A DNA stretch of 64,000 nt from Flavobacterium segetis. GTDB taxonomy: Bacteria; Bacteroidota; Bacteroidia; Flavobacteriales; Flavobacteriaceae. This document shows, one piece after another, positions 63,425 through 64,000 of this stretch. The notes below the pieces were generated by a model that was not told the origin of the DNA, made no database searches, and worked only from the letters and a program-made list of their open reading frames with translations. Both the position numbers and the translations under genes were made by a program. How positions within the stretch are numbered: position 1 is the stretch's first letter; each line of letters starts with the position of its first letter. The stretch covers positions 124,001 to 188,000 of the forward strand of contig NZ_FQWE01000002.1 in NCBI RefSeq assembly GCF_900129575.1. Direction: 5' to 3'.

Positions 63425-64000
63425 ATGGCACACAATATAAAACCAGGCGTAGCTACAGGAGATCAAGTTCAAGAAATTTTTAACTACGCTAAAGAAAAAG
63501 GATTTGCATTACCCGCGGTAAATGTTACAGGCTCCAATACAATCAACGGAGTTCTTGAAACAGCTGCAAAATTAAATGCTCCAGTTATCATTCAGTTTTC
63601 TAATGGAGGAGCACTTTTTAATGCTGGTAAAGGACTTTCTAACGCTGGTGAAAAAGCTGCTATAGCTGGCGGAGTTGCTGGTGCATTGCACATTCACACT
63701 CTAGCAGAAGCCTACGGTGCAACTGTGATATTGCACACTGATCATTGTGCTAAAAAATTATTACCATGGATTGATGGACTACTTGATGCATCAGAAGCTC
63801 ATTTTGCTAAGACTGGAAAGCCGTTATTTTCTTCACACATGATTGATTTATCTGAAGAACCAATCGAAGAGAACATAGAAATATGTAAAGGTTATTTAGA
63901 AAGAATGAGTAAAATGGGGATGACACTAGAAATCGAACTTGGAATTACAGGTGGCGAAGAAGATGGAGTTGACAACTCAGATGTCGATAGTTCAAAATTA
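63425..64000 (+). CDS. fbaA: Fructose-bisphosphate aldolase class II, N-terminal part
   Basis: The first 192 codons of a class II (zinc) aldolase; the gene runs past the window. It has KPGVATGDQVQEIFNYAKE, ALPAVNVTGSNTINGVLETAA, VIIQFSNGGALFNAGKG and the metal/catalytic site VILHTDHCAKKLLPWIDGLLDASE (His, Asp, His), then EIELGITGGEEDGVD. It is of the long E. coli FbaA type. It splits fructose 1,6-bisphosphate in glycolysis and runs in reverse in gluconeogenesis. Confidence 0.96.
   Translation, partial: MAHNIKPGVATGDQVQEIFNYAKEKGFALPAVNVTGSNTINGVLETAAKLNAPVIIQFSNGGALFNAGKGLSNAGEKAAIAGGVAGALHIHTLAEAYGATVILHTDHCAKKLLPWIDGLLDASEAHFAKTGKPLFSSHMIDLSEEPIEENIEICKGYLERMSKMGMTLEIELGITGGEEDGVDNSDVDSSKL

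Overview
The window is a piece of a low-GC Bacteroidota chromosome, almost certainly Flavobacterium or a close relative. The evidence is the Bacteroidota-type promoter motif (TAnnTTTG, with TTTG about 19 bases upstream), weak Shine-Dalgarno signals, GLPGLI, DUF3078 and DUF5686 proteins, carboxypeptidase-regulatory-domain outer-membrane barrels, a PorT/SprT-like type IX secretion protein beside ubiE/menG, and a split methionine synthase. No rRNA, tRNA, CRISPR array or intact transposase was seen.

Layout. 1-8.2 kb: end of ahcY, an EmrE-like SMR transporter, a two-gene PIN-domain module between copies of a 34-bp direct repeat, a nested hairpin element beside a gene remnant, tadA, dxs, a DUF3078 protein, dgt and an RDD protein. 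8.8-14.5 kb: metF and a two-part metH behind a SAM-I riboswitch, with repeat-rich gaps. 14.6-24.2 kb: ferredoxin-NADP reductase, siroheme synthesis, sulfite reductase, cysN/cysD, APS reductase, a divergent TauE/SafE permease and an Rrf2 regulator. 24.3-25.0 kb: an Uma2-type pseudogene. 25-34.5 kb: metZ, osmC, a MetX-aspartokinase-homoserine dehydrogenase fusion, metY and metK. 34.5-47.4 kb: surface proteins (TonB-receptor-like barrel, GLPGLI, DUF5686), deoxynucleoside kinase, H+/Na+-pyrophosphatase, soluble pyrophosphatase, an AlkA-like glycosylase and pdhB. 47.4-51.5 kb: a repeat array and a decayed RHS gene. 51.7-64 kb: etfBA, a bifunctional nuclease, an amidohydrolase, thyA and folA, menG, porT, an rRNA/tRNA methyltransferase, a BamA/TamA-like lipoprotein and the start of fbaA.

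How the genes work together. Sulfate is activated (CysND), reduced (APS reductase, sulfite reductase with siroheme made by the adjacent genes and perhaps electrons from the FNR) and captured as homocysteine by MetY/MetZ on activated homoserine. The homoserine is made and acylated by one fused polypeptide. Homocysteine is methylated by the split MetH with methyl-THF from MetF, turned into SAM by MetK, and recycled by AhcY.

The most interesting feature is how densely this sulfur/methionine region is regulated. It has two SAM-I riboswitches, a SAM-II-like riboswitch with extra hairpins before metK, and two peptide-leader attenuators. One leader (threonine-rich, with Thr-Thr-Met and Ile near its end) precedes the aspartokinase fusion. 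The other, MCFKMPEYSAELAVV, precedes metY. A 20-bp DNA motif is also shared by the cys operon, the permease and the metK/metY promoter region, with an Rrf2 regulator encoded nearby. These calls come from reading sequence and base-pairing by eye and have not been computed.
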